Shown: in pieces, positions 16,004 to 24,363 of the stretch | Layout of the letters: every line of letters starts with the position of its first letter | Position numbering within the stretch: position 1 is the first letter of the stretch | Translations under genes and position numbers: made by a program | Notes under the pieces: generated by a model | What the model was told of the DNA's origin: nothing | The model's input: only the letters and a program-made list of their open reading frames with translations | Databases searched by the model: none | Assembly (NCBI RefSeq): GCF_008974245.1 | Contig: NZ_BBZI01000010.1 | Location: 1 to 64,000, forward strand | Length of the DNA: 64,000 nt | Reading direction: 5' to 3' | DNA from: Streptomyces abyssomicinicus | GTDB lineage: Bacteria > Actinomycetota > Actinomycetes > Streptomycetales > Streptomycetaceae

Positions 16004-16466
16004 GCGGAGCCCTCCTCCCCGCTGCCGGGTCGCACGGGTTGCGTGCGAGCAGGCGTGCGGGCGGCGTCAAGCTGGAGTGGTGGAACGATGGGACCAGACC
16101 AAGCCGGATTATGCCCATGGAATGTCGGTGATGACCCGGTAACCCGCAAGGTGCGCGGTTCGGGTGGGCGGTGTTGGCCGACTTCCGCCGGGTCGGTGAC
16201 GGACGCCGGGGGAGGGGACCCGGAGGGGTTTGCCCACCTCGGGGCCGGGAGGCGTGTCCGCCCCCGTCGCGCGGTCGCGGCGGCGGGCACGCGTCCCCGT
16301 TCGCACACATTGGCCGAATCGTTCCTGCTGATCTGGCCCCCGCGCCGCACGTCGCCCGAAGGCCCGCGTCGCCCGCGCGCCCGCGCCGTCCACGGGGTCC
16401 AAGCCGTCCGCCCCGCCCCCCGAGCCCCCCGCCGTCCGAGCGCCCGTGCCGCGGCGGGGCCCGCGG
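16004..16466. other. intergenic region, no gene
   Basis: 463 bp between the end of the PucR gene and the start of the kinase gene. The minus-strand frames crossing it lose codon bias. It should hold the promoter of the conservon pair, but I cannot place -35/-10 boxes with confidence. No terminator hairpin stands out. Confidence 0.5.
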
Positions 16467-18035
16467 TCAGTCGGGGAGCCGCCGCAGGGCGAACCAGAGC
16501 TCCATCCGGACGTCCGGGTCGTCGAGGTCGGCCTCCAGCAGCGCGGCGCACCGGGCGATCCGCTGCCGCACGGTGTTGCGGTGGACCGAGAGCGCCACGG
16601 CGGTGCGGTCCCAGCTGCCGTGCAGGGACAGCCAGGCACGCAGGGTCCGCGGCAGCGCGGGCGTGCCCGCGATGGGCGCCAGCAGCGCGCGGGCGTGCTC
16701 CTCCGCCTCGCGGCGGGGGACCAGATCGGTGATCCGCCCGCCCGAGCCGTGCCGGACCAGGGCGGCGCGGGTGGCGCGGGCGCGGCCGAGGGCACGGGCG
16801 GCCTGGGCGTCGGCGGCGGGCCAGCCCTCCGGTCCGACGACGGCACTGACCCCCAGGGTCCAGCCGGCCAGCCGCTCCACCGGCCGGTCCGCGGGCACCA
16901 GTACCCGCACCAGCCCCTCCGCCCCTCCGGCGGGGTCCACCAGCTCGGACCCCAGCGCCGCGCCCAGCGCCGCCGCGGCCGCCGCGTCCGGGAGTCCGCC
17001 GTCCGGGCAGCCGTGGACCAGCGTCCACCGGTCACCGCCGACTAGCTCGGCCACGTCGCGAGGCGCGGCGCCCAGCAGCAGCCGCACCAGGGCGGCGGAC
17101 CGTGCCGTGTCGTCCGGCCCGCCGCCCCGCTCCGCGGTGAGCAGGGCGAGCAGCACCGAGGCCGCCGAGGCGATGGTGTGGTCGCCCGGCTCCCGGCGGG
17201 CGGTGGCGAGCCCCAGCGCGTACCCCGTCCCGCTTCCCAGCGCGTACACGGTCAGGTGAGTGCCGTCCACGGTGTCGGTGGCTGACGATGGCCCCGGCGC
17301 CGCCGCACAGGCGCCGGGCGGCGCCCCGCCCGGACCGGCGGACCGCACCACGCGTGCCAGCTCGGCCAGCGCCGCCCGGGCCCGGAGGCCCGGTTCCCTC
17401 CCCGCGGCGGCGCCCACCGTGCCGTCCGGCCCGAGCAGCACGGCCAGTCCCCCCAGCGCCCCGGCCAGCTGCCGCAGCACGGAAGGCACCGGGTCCGGCC
17501 GGGAGGCGGCCGACGCCAGGCTGCGCTGTGCCTCCGCCACCCGCCGGAGCTCGGCCAGCCGGGCACGGGCCACCAGCTCCCCGACCGCGCGGGCCACCGC
17601 GGAGAACGTGGTCCGCCGCGGCACCTCCAGCAGCGGCAGCCCCCGCGCCTCGCAGGCCGCGACGAGGGCCGCGGGCACCGTGTCGTGCACCGGCGCCACC
17701 CCGAAGCCCAGTGCCGCGCCGCCCGCCGCCACGATCCGCTCCACATAGGCGTCGAAGTACCCGGCGCCCGCCTCGGGCGGGACATGGACGCCCGCCGTCA
17801 GCAGCAGCTCACCGCCCAGCAGATACGGAAGGGGATCGGCCAGCTCCGAGGCATGCGCCCAGTGCACGTCGCCGTCGGTCGGCCCGGCGAGACGGGTCAG
17901 CCCCAGATCGGTCCGTGCCAGCAGCGCGGAGAGCGGCACCGAGGGAGTGGGCGGCACCGGGGGAGTGGGCGGCATGGGGGGAGTGGGCGGCGGCGCCGGT
18001 TCGGACGGCCCGGGCGGGGGCGAGGCGGACGCCAT
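16467..18035 (-). CDS. PucR-family transcriptional regulator
   Basis: A 522-residue PucR/CdaR-type regulator. After a Pro-rich leader (about residues 1-35) comes the PucR N-terminal domain (LGLTRLAGPTDGDVHWAH to ELLLTAGVH), a central GGDEF-like part, and the C-terminal PucR helix-turn-helix (SWDRTAVALSVHRNTVRQRI, near residues 475-495). Members respond to nitrogen-rich catabolites such as purines or amino acids. It is divergent from the ureohydrolase and TPP-enzyme operon, and is probably its activator. Start ATG at 18035 with GGGAGG 11 bases upstream; the Pro-rich leader makes a downstream start possible but no better ribosome site is seen. Confidence 0.9.
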   Translation of the reverse strand: MASASPPPGPSEPAPPPTPPMPPTPPVPPTPSVPLSALLARTDLGLTRLAGPTDGDVHWAHASELADPLPYLLGGELLLTAGVHVPPEAGAGYFDAYVERIVAAGGAALGFGVAPVHDTVPAALVAACEARGLPLLEVPRRTTFSAVARAVGELVARARLAELRRVAEAQRSLASAASRPDPVPSVLRQLAGALGGLAVLLGPDGTVGAAAGREPGLRARAALAELARVVRSAGPGGAPPGACAAAPGPSSATDTVDGTHLTVYALGSGTGYALGLATARREPGDHTIASAASVLLALLTAERGGGPDDTARSAALVRLLLGAAPRDVAELVGGDRWTLVHGCPDGGLPDAAAAAALGAALGSELVDPAGGAEGLVRVLVPADRPVERLAGWTLGVSAVVGPEGWPAADAQAARALGRARATRAALVRHGSGGRITDLVPRREAEEHARALLAPIAGTPALPRTLRAWLSLHGSWDRTAVALSVHRNTVRQRIARCAALLEADLDDPDVRMELWFALRRLPD

Positions 18036-18189
18036 GGTGGATGATTCCTCCCTTTCTCACCACTGGATTGGAGGAAACGTACACTTCGCAGCCGCCCGGG
18101 GGCCATCTAGTGTCGGTCCCCGGTGCGCTCCGCGCGGTGACCCCGGCGCCACGTACCCTCGGAACCGGAGAAAGAAGGGCATCACCTCC

Positions 18190-19167
18190 ATGACCTCCAT
18201 GAACAACGGCGCGACGCCCCGCGGCCCCGTCGACTCCTCGCGGATCCCGCGGTACGCGGGCCCGGCGACCTTCGCCCGGCTGCCGCGCCTGGACGAGGTG
18301 GGAACGGCCGACGTGGCGGTGATCGGCGTCCCCTTCGACTCGGGCGTCTCCTACCGGCCCGGCGCCCGCTTCGGCGGCAACGCCATCCGGGAGGCGTCCC
18401 GGCTGCTGCGCCCCTACAACCCGGCCCAGGACGCGTCGCCCTTCGCGCTGGCGCAAGTCGCGGACGGCGGGGACATCGCGGTCAACCCGTTCAACATCGA
18501 CGAGGCGGTCGAGACGGTCGAGGCCGCGGCGGACGACCTGCTGAGCACCGGGGCCCGCCTGATGACGCTCGGCGGCGACCACACCATCGCGCTGCCGCTG
18601 CTGCGGTCGGTGGCGAGGAAGCACGGCCCCGTCGCGCTGCTGCACTTCGACGCCCACCTGGACACCTGGGACACCTACTTCGGCGCCGAGTACACGCACG
18701 GCACGCCGTTCCGCCGGGCGGTGGAGGAGGGCATCCTCGACACCTCGGCCCTCTCCCACGTCGGCACCCGCGGCCCGCTGTACGGCAAGCAGGACCTGAA
18801 GGACGACGAGAAGATGGGCTTCGGCATCGTCACCTCGGCGGACGTCTACCGCCGGGGGGCCGACGAGGTGGCCGACCAGCTGCGGCAGCGCATCGGGGAC
18901 CGGCCGCTGTACATCTCCATCGACATCGACTGCCTGGACCCGGCCCACGCCCCCGGCACCGGCACCCCCGAGGCGGGCGGGATGACCTCCAGGGAACTGC
19001 TGGAGATCCTGCGCGGCCTGGCCGACTGCAACCTGGTCTCCGCGGACGTGGTCGAGGTCGCCCCGGCGTACGACCACGCGGAGATCACCTCCGTCGCCGC
19101 CTCCCACACCGCCTACGAACTCACCACCCTCATGTCCCGTCAGATCGCGAAGGCCCGAACGCAGTGA
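18190..19167 (+). CDS. agmatinase-family ureohydrolase (agmatinase or guanidinobutyrase)
   Basis: A 325-residue manganese ureohydrolase that releases urea from a guanidino compound. All metal ligands are visible: H131 (LGGDHT), D154, H156 and D158 (HFDAHLDTW), D245 and D247 (SIDIDCLDP). The family includes agmatinase, guanidinobutyrase and guanidinopropionase, which sequence alone does not separate reliably. The next gene is a 2-oxoacid decarboxylase-like TPP enzyme with a GTGA overlap. That pair fits arginine transaminase/2-ketoarginine breakdown, in which case this would be guanidinobutyrase forming GABA and urea. Start ATG at 18190; a second ATG three codons on is possible. Confidence 0.92.
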   Translation: MTSMNNGATPRGPVDSSRIPRYAGPATFARLPRLDEVGTADVAVIGVPFDSGVSYRPGARFGGNAIREASRLLRPYNPAQDASPFALAQVADGGDIAVNPFNIDEAVETVEAAADDLLSTGARLMTLGGDHTIALPLLRSVARKHGPVALLHFDAHLDTWDTYFGAEYTHGTPFRRAVEEGILDTSALSHVGTRGPLYGKQDLKDDEKMGFGIVTSADVYRRGADEVADQLRQRIGDRPLYISIDIDCLDPAHAPGTGTPEAGGMTSRELLEILRGLADCNLVSADVVEVAPAYDHAEITSVAASHTAYELTTLMSRQIAKARTQ

Positions 19168-20882
19168 CCCACGACCACGACCTGGTGCTCCGCCCGACCG
19201 CCGCGCAGACGGAGGCGGCGCTCAACCCCCCTGCCGGCCGCCACGGCGGAGACCTGGTCGTGGAGACGCTCGCGGGGCTCGGCGCCACCACCGTCTTCGG
19301 CGTGCCCGGACAGCACGTCCTGCCCGTCCTCGACGCGCTGCGCCGCTCCGGCCTGCGGTACGTCGGCCTGCGCGTGGAGAACAACGCGGGGTTCGCGGCG
19401 GACGCCTACGGGCGGATCACCGGCGAGGCGGCCACCCTGCTGCTGTCTACCGGACCCGGCGCGCTGACCTCGCTGGCCGCGCTCCAGGAGGCGGCCGCCG
19501 CCTCCGCGCCGGTGCTGGCCATCAGCGGCCAGATCGCGTCCACCGGGCTCGGCGGCCGCCGCCGCGGCCATCTCCACGAGCTGGAGGACCAGGCCGCCTC
19601 GTTCCGAGGGGTCGTCAAGTCGGTGCACACCGCGCGCACCCCGTCGCAGATCCCGTCGGCGATCGCGGAGGCGTGGCGTTCGGCGCTGACCGTCCCATTC
19701 GGGCCGGTGTGGGTGGAGATCCCGCAGGACGTGCTGGCGGCACCGGCACGCCTTCCCCAGGTCACCGCCGTGGACGCCACGCCGGAGGAACTGCCGCCGC
19801 GGCCGGAACTGACCGCCGTCGCCGCGGACCTGCTGGCGCGCGCCGAACGCCCGGTGATCGTCGCGGGCGGCGGGGTGATCCGTTCGGACGCCTCGGGCAA
19901 ACTGCGCAAGCTCGCGGAGAAGCTGGCGGTCCCGGTCGTCACCACCTTCGGAGGCAAGGGCGCGTTCCCCTGGAACCACCCGCTGTCGCTGCGGTCGTGG
20001 CTGGAGGACCGGCACACCACCGACTTCCTGGAGGACGCCGACGTCCTCCTGGTCGTCGGCTCCGGGCTGGGTGAACTCTCCTCCAACTACCACACCTTCC
20101 GTCCCCGCGGCACCATCGTGCAGATCGACGCGGACGCCGGGAAGCTGGAGGCCAACCACCCCGCGCTCGGCATCCACGCGGACGCGCGGCTCGCCCTCCA
20201 AGCGCTGCTGGAGACGCTGGAGCCGGTCCCGGCCGCGGCACCGGAGAGGACCGAGAACGCGGCCGGGCGGGCGCGTGCGCTCCTCGACCGGGTCGGCGCG
20301 CGGATCGCGGAGCAGGGACTCGAGCTGGAGCAGGAGCTGCTGGCGTCGGTACGGGCGGCGCTGCCGGCCGCTTCACCGTCGTTCTGGGACATGACCGTCC
20401 TGTCCTACTGGGCGTGGTCGGCCTTCGATGCCCGGCGCCCCAACACCCTGCACTCGGCGCAGGGCGCCGGGGGCCTCGGATACGCCCTGCCCGCCGCGCT
20501 GGGCGCCGCGGTCGCCGAGCCCGGGCAGCCGGTGCTGGCGGTCTCCGGCGACGGGGGCGCGCTCTACTCCGTCGCCGAACTGGCGACGGCGCGTCAGCAC
20601 GGGCTCGACGTCACCTGGCTGATCGTCGACGACGGCGGGTACGGGATCCTCAACGAGTACATGACCGGCGCGTACGGGCAGGCGCACGGGACGGAACTGG
20701 CGGGGCCGGACTTCGTGGCGCTGGCCGAGTCCTTCGGCGTCCCCGGCGTCCGCACGTCCCCCAAGGGCCTGCGGGCCGACCTGGCCGAGGCGCTGTCCAC
20801 GCCGGGGCCGTCGGTGGTCGTCCTCCCCGTCACGCTCCGGATGTTCGCCCCCACCCACCTGGGCGACACCGCCGCGGGCTGA
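19164..20882 (+). CDS. thiamine-diphosphate-binding decarboxylase/acetolactate synthase-like protein
   Basis: A 572-residue TPP enzyme of the acetolactate synthase superfamily. It has the N-terminal PYR domain with catalytic Glu72 (RVENNAGFAADAYGR), the central domain (about 220-345), and the C-terminal PP domain with the SGDGGALYSVAELATA motif near residue 445 and VDDGGYGILNEY. Such enzymes decarboxylate 2-oxo acids or condense them. Being coupled by GTGA to a ureohydrolase and divergent from PucR, it may be a 2-ketoarginine decarboxylase (AruI-like). That assignment is inference from neighbours; a general acetolactate synthase-like enzyme is the alternative. It lacks any small regulatory subunit gene nearby. 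Confidence 0.9.
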   Translation: MTHDHDLVLRPTAAQTEAALNPPAGRHGGDLVVETLAGLGATTVFGVPGQHVLPVLDALRRSGLRYVGLRVENNAGFAADAYGRITGEAATLLLSTGPGALTSLAALQEAAAASAPVLAISGQIASTGLGGRRRGHLHELEDQAASFRGVVKSVHTARTPSQIPSAIAEAWRSALTVPFGPVWVEIPQDVLAAPARLPQVTAVDATPEELPPRPELTAVAADLLARAERPVIVAGGGVIRSDASGKLRKLAEKLAVPVVTTFGGKGAFPWNHPLSLRSWLEDRHTTDFLEDADVLLVVGSGLGELSSNYHTFRPRGTIVQIDADAGKLEANHPALGIHADARLALQALLETLEPVPAAAPERTENAAGRARALLDRVGARIAEQGLELEQELLASVRAALPAASPSFWDMTVLSYWAWSAFDARRPNTLHSAQGAGGLGYALPAALGAAVAEPGQPVLAVSGDGGALYSVAELATARQHGLDVTWLIVDDGGYGILNEYMTGAYGQAHGTELAGPDFVALAESFGVPGVRTSPKGLRADLAEALSTPGPSVVVLPVTLRMFAPTHLGDTAAG

Positions 20883-20961
20883 CCCCTCGTCGCGGGAGTC
20901 CGTGCGCAGGCCCCGGGCCCGCTCGCACGCGCGCCTGGGCCGCCGACAGGCGCCGCGCCTC

Positions 20962-21561
20962 TCACAGCAGTGCCGCCGCGTCCACGGCCTCCGGTGCGGG
21001 AGGCGGCGGCGGTGCGGGCAGCGCGACGCCCGTGACGACCGCCAGTTCACCGGCGTCCATCCCCAGCAGGGCGGCGAAGTCGGTCACCAGGCGAGGCGTC
21101 AGCTCCGCGCGGCCCCTGCCGATCAGCCCGTAGGTGGCCGGCGAGAGGTAGGTGGGCGTCACGACCGCGAGGGTCCTGGCCAGGCCCGACCGGTCCAGGT
21201 TGCGGTGGCGGAACAGACCGACGACCCGGCCGCCCGGGACGTCCGCGTGGGGCGCCGGCTCCCGCGGGGCGAAGCCGGGACGGCGGTCCCGCCGCGGCGG
21301 CGAGCGGACGTGTGCGAGGAACTCCTGCCGCCGCGCCGCGGGGAGGTGGACCGCGTGCACGACGAGGTACGGCACCCACTCCGCCGCCGCGGTGTCTGCC
21401 GGCGCCAGGTCGTCCGGGACCGGCAGCCCCGCGAGGGCGAACAGGTCGGCGGCGTGCATGCCGAGGACGTCCGCGAGGCGCCGGAGCAGCCGCTCGTCGG
21501 TGTGCCGTCCCGCGAGAACGGCCCGGACCTCCCCGGCGGTCGACCCGGCCCGGCGGGCCAC
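20962..21561 (-). CDS. XRE-like helix-turn-helix protein, N-terminus uncertain
   Basis: A 199-residue protein. The start used (GTG at 21561) falls inside what looks like a helix-turn-helix: ARRAGSTAGEVRAVLAGRHT followed by LLRRLADVLGMHAADLFALAG. A second weak helix-turn-helix-like repeat is near the C-terminus (LSPATYGLIGRGRAELTPRL). The frame stays open upstream through LLDHRGLGARE, which would complete the first DNA-binding domain, up to a stop at about 21677, but it contains no usual start codon, and a 21-bp tandem repeat occupies that stretch. Either a rare start is used or the 5' end was altered by the repeat. Role unknown; probably a regulator. Confidence 0.65.
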   Translation of the reverse strand: MARRAGSTAGEVRAVLAGRHTDERLLRRLADVLGMHAADLFALAGLPVPDDLAPADTAAAEWVPYLVVHAVHLPAARRQEFLAHVRSPPRRDRRPGFAPREPAPHADVPGGRVVGLFRHRNLDRSGLARTLAVVTPTYLSPATYGLIGRGRAELTPRLVTDFAALLGMDAGELAVVTGVALPAPPPPPAPEAVDAAALL

Positions 21562-21606
21562 CTCCCGGGCGCCGAGTCCCCGGTGGTCCAGCAGCCGTTC
21601 CGGCGT

Positions 21607-21669
21607 CGCGCCCGCGCCCGGATCGTCCGCGCCCGTGCCCGGATCCCTCGCGCCCGTGCCCGGATCGCC
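21607..21669. repeat. three tandem 21-bp repeats
   Basis: Three consecutive 21-mers of the form CGCGCCCGTGCCCGGATCNNN (21607-21627, 21628-21648, 21649-21669). They lie directly upstream of the helix-turn-helix gene, in frame with it. Confidence 0.9.
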
Positions 21670-21837
21670 CGCAGCCTACGGTGGCCCGCCCGGTGGCCGT
21701 AGGGTCACCGAGGGTTATCCCTCGACGGCGCGCGTGGGGGGCTCCAGGCATGACATGGCCGGGTCAAGCTGTCATCGTCGCCCCTGACCCGCATCCCGCA
21801 GGCCACCACCCGTGGCCGCGAACGGACAGGACACCGC

Positions 21838-24261
21838 GTGAGACAGAGAACCCTCCGCCGACGCGCCGCCGCCACAGGCCTGGTGGCCGCCGCCGCGCTG
21901 ATCGCCGTCGGCATGCCCGCGCTGCCCGCCGCCGCCCAGCCGGACGCCGCACCCAAGGCCGCCCCGCTGCGCGCCGGCGCGCTCGCCGCCGACATCACGG
22001 CCACCGAGCGCACCACGCTGATCGAGAACGCCGAGTCGAAGGCGGGCGGCCACGCCAAGAAGCTCAAGCTCGGCGGCAAGGAGAAGCTCTTGGTCAAGGA
22101 CGTCGTCCGGGACAACGACGGGACGGTGCACACCCGTTACGAGCGGACCTACGCCGGTCTGCCGGTCCTCGGCGGCGACCTGGTCGTCCACACCGCGCCG
22201 GACACCGGCAAGGGCGAAGGGCTGAGCGCCACCTTCAACACCCGGCGCACCATAGCCGTGGATTCCACCACCGGGAAGCTGGCGAAGGCCGACGCCGAGG
22301 CGAAGGCGGTCAAGGCCGCCGTGGCGCACGTGGCCGGGGCCGACGAGGCCGCGGCGGCCCCGCGGGCGGACAGCACCCGCAAGGTCGTCTGGGCGGGCCA
22401 GGGAACGCCCCGCCTCGCCTGGGAGACCCTCGTCGAGGGCGTCCAGCACGACGGCACCCCCAGCCGCCTGCGCGTCGTCACCGACGCCCTGACGGGCGAG
22501 AAGCTGCACGAGTCCGAGGACATCAAGACCGGCACCGGCAAGAGCCTCTACAGCGGCACGGTCACCCTCGGGACCACCCTGTCCGGGTCCACGTACCAGC
22601 TGACGGACACCACCCGCGGCAGCCACAAGACGTACAACCTGGCCCGCTCCACCTCCGGCACCGGCACCCTCTTCACCGACGCCGACGACACCTGGGGCAC
22701 CGGCACCGCCTCCAGTTCGTCGACCGACCAGACCGCCGCCGTGGACGCCGCCTACGGAGCCCAGGTCACCTGGGACTTCTACAAGAACACCTTCAACCGC
22801 AGCGGCATCGAGAACAACGGCCAGGGTGCCTACTCCCGGGTCCACTACGGCAACGCGTACGTCAACGCGTTCTGGGACGACAGCTGCTTCTGCATGACCT
22901 ACGGCGACGGCTCGGGCAACACCCACCCGCTGACCTCGCTGGACGTGGCCGCCCACGAGATGAGCCACGGCGTCACCTCGGTCACCGCCAACCTCACCTA
23001 CAGCGGCGAGTCCGGCGGCCTCAACGAGGCCACCTCCGACATCTTCGCGGCCGGCGCGGAGTTCGCCGCGGGCAACGCCGCCGACGTGGGCGACTACCTG
23101 GTCGGCGAGAAGATCGACATCAACGGCGACGGCACCCCGCTGCGCTACATGGACAAGCCGAGCAAGGACGGCGGCTCCAAGGACTACTGGTACTCGGGCA
23201 TCGGAGGCATCGACGTCCACTACTCGTCCGGCCCCGCCAACCACATGTTCTACCTGCTCGCCGAGGGCAGTGGCACCAAGACGATCAACGGCGTCACCTA
23301 CAACAGCCCCACCACGGACGGCATCGCCGTCCAGGGCATCGGCCGCGCGGCCGCCCTGCAGATCTGGTACAAGGCGCTGACGACCTACATGACGTCCAGC
23401 ACCAACTACGCGGGCGCCCGTACCGCCGCGCTCAACGCCGCCTCCGCGCTCTACGGCGCGAGCTCCGCCCAGTACGCGGGCGTCGGCAACGCCTTCGCGG
23501 CCATCGGGGTCGGCGCGCACCTCCCCGTGCCCGGCACCGGCGTCACCGTCACCAACCCGGGCAACCGCACCGCCACCGTCGGCACCGCCGTCAGCCTCCA
23601 GATCAGCGCGTCCAGCGGCAACGCGGGCGCCCTGACCTACAGCGCGACCGGACTGCCGGCCGGGCTGGGCATCAACTCCTCCACCGGCCTGATCTCCGGC
23701 ACGCCGACCACGGCGGGGACCTCCAGCACCACCGTCACCGTCCAGGACAGCGCCGGCCAGACCGGCACGGCCTCCTTCACCTGGACCGTCTCCGCGCCCG
23801 GCAGCGGCTGCACCGCCCAGCAGCTGCTCGGCAACGCGGGCTTCGAGTCGGGCAGCTCCTCCTGGACCGCCACCAGCGGTGTGATCACCACCGACAGCGG
23901 CCAGGCGGCGCGCACCGGCTCGTACAAGGCATGGCTCGACGGCTACGGCAGCAGCCACACGGACACGCTGTCGCAGTCGGTGACCATTCCCAGCGGCTGC
24001 AAGGCGACCTTCTCCTTCTGGCTGCACATCGACACCGACGAGACGACCTCCAGCACCCAGTACGACAAGCTGACGGTCACCGCCGGGTCGACCACGCTGG
24101 CCACCTACAGCAACCTCAACGCGGCCACCGGATACGTCCAGAAGTCCTTCGACCTGTCCGCGCTGGCCGGACAGACGGTCACCCTGAAGTTCAACGGGGT
24201 GGAGGACTCCTCCCTGCAGACCAGCTTCGTGATCGACGACACCGCCGTGTCGGTGAGCTAG
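21838..24261 (+). CDS. secreted M4 (thermolysin-family) zinc metalloprotease
   Basis: An 807-residue exported endopeptidase. Signal peptide residues 1-33 (twin-Arg-free Sec type, ending PAAAQ), FTP/PepSY-like propeptide about 50-220, then the catalytic domain about 235-555. HEMSH (residues 373-377) supplies two zinc His and the catalytic Glu; GGLNEATSD supplies the third ligand E397. After it come an Ig-like putative domain (about 560-655, VTVTNPGNRTATVGTAVSLQ) and a C-terminal beta-sandwich (about 660-807, QLLGNAGFESGSSSW) that resembles carbohydrate- or protein-binding P/CBM modules. Two adjacent Cys (DSCFCMTYG) precede the active site. GTG start at 21838. Monocistronic, ending at a hairpin terminator. 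Confidence 0.95.
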   Translation: MRQRTLRRRAAATGLVAAAALIAVGMPALPAAAQPDAAPKAAPLRAGALAADITATERTTLIENAESKAGGHAKKLKLGGKEKLLVKDVVRDNDGTVHTRYERTYAGLPVLGGDLVVHTAPDTGKGEGLSATFNTRRTIAVDSTTGKLAKADAEAKAVKAAVAHVAGADEAAAAPRADSTRKVVWAGQGTPRLAWETLVEGVQHDGTPSRLRVVTDALTGEKLHESEDIKTGTGKSLYSGTVTLGTTLSGSTYQLTDTTRGSHKTYNLARSTSGTGTLFTDADDTWGTGTASSSSTDQTAAVDAAYGAQVTWDFYKNTFNRSGIENNGQGAYSRVHYGNAYVNAFWDDSCFCMTYGDGSGNTHPLTSLDVAAHEMSHGVTSVTANLTYSGESGGLNEATSDIFAAGAEFAAGNAADVGDYLVGEKIDINGDGTPLRYMDKPSKDGGSKDYWYSGIGGIDVHYSSGPANHMFYLLAEGSGTKTINGVTYNSPTTDGIAVQGIGRAAALQIWYKALTTYMTSSTNYAGARTAALNAASALYGASSAQYAGVGNAFAAIGVGAHLPVPGTGVTVTNPGNRTATVGTAVSLQISASSGNAGALTYSATGLPAGLGINSSTGLISGTPTTAGTSSTTVTVQDSAGQTGTASFTWTVSAPGSGCTAQQLLGNAGFESGSSSWTATSGVITTDSGQAARTGSYKAWLDGYGSSHTDTLSQSVTIPSGCKATFSFWLHIDTDETTSSTQYDKLTVTAGSTTLATYSNLNAATGYVQKSFDLSALAGQTVTLKFNGVEDSSLQTSFVIDDTAVSVS

Positions 24262-24271
24262 TCCGGTCCTG

Positions 24272-24307
24272 ACCGCGGGCCGTCCCTCCCGAGGGGCGGT
24301 CCGCGGT
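24272..24307. terminator. hairpin terminator between convergent genes
   Basis: ACCGCGGGCCGTCCC, a 6-base loop, then GGGGCGGTCCGCGGT: a 15-base stem with two G-T/A-G irregularities. It lies just after the protease stop and 57 bp before the MFS stop, so it can act in both directions. Confidence 0.8.
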
Positions 24308-24363
24308 TCCCCGACCGGCCGTGACGGAGCCGTGCGGCGATCCCGTGCTCCCGTCCGGCCGGC

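Noticed and set aside
21312..24272. 986-codon plus-strand frame over the protease
   Set aside because: Basic Arg/His/Pro string in the wrong frame of the M4 protease gene, which has signal peptide and HEMSH.
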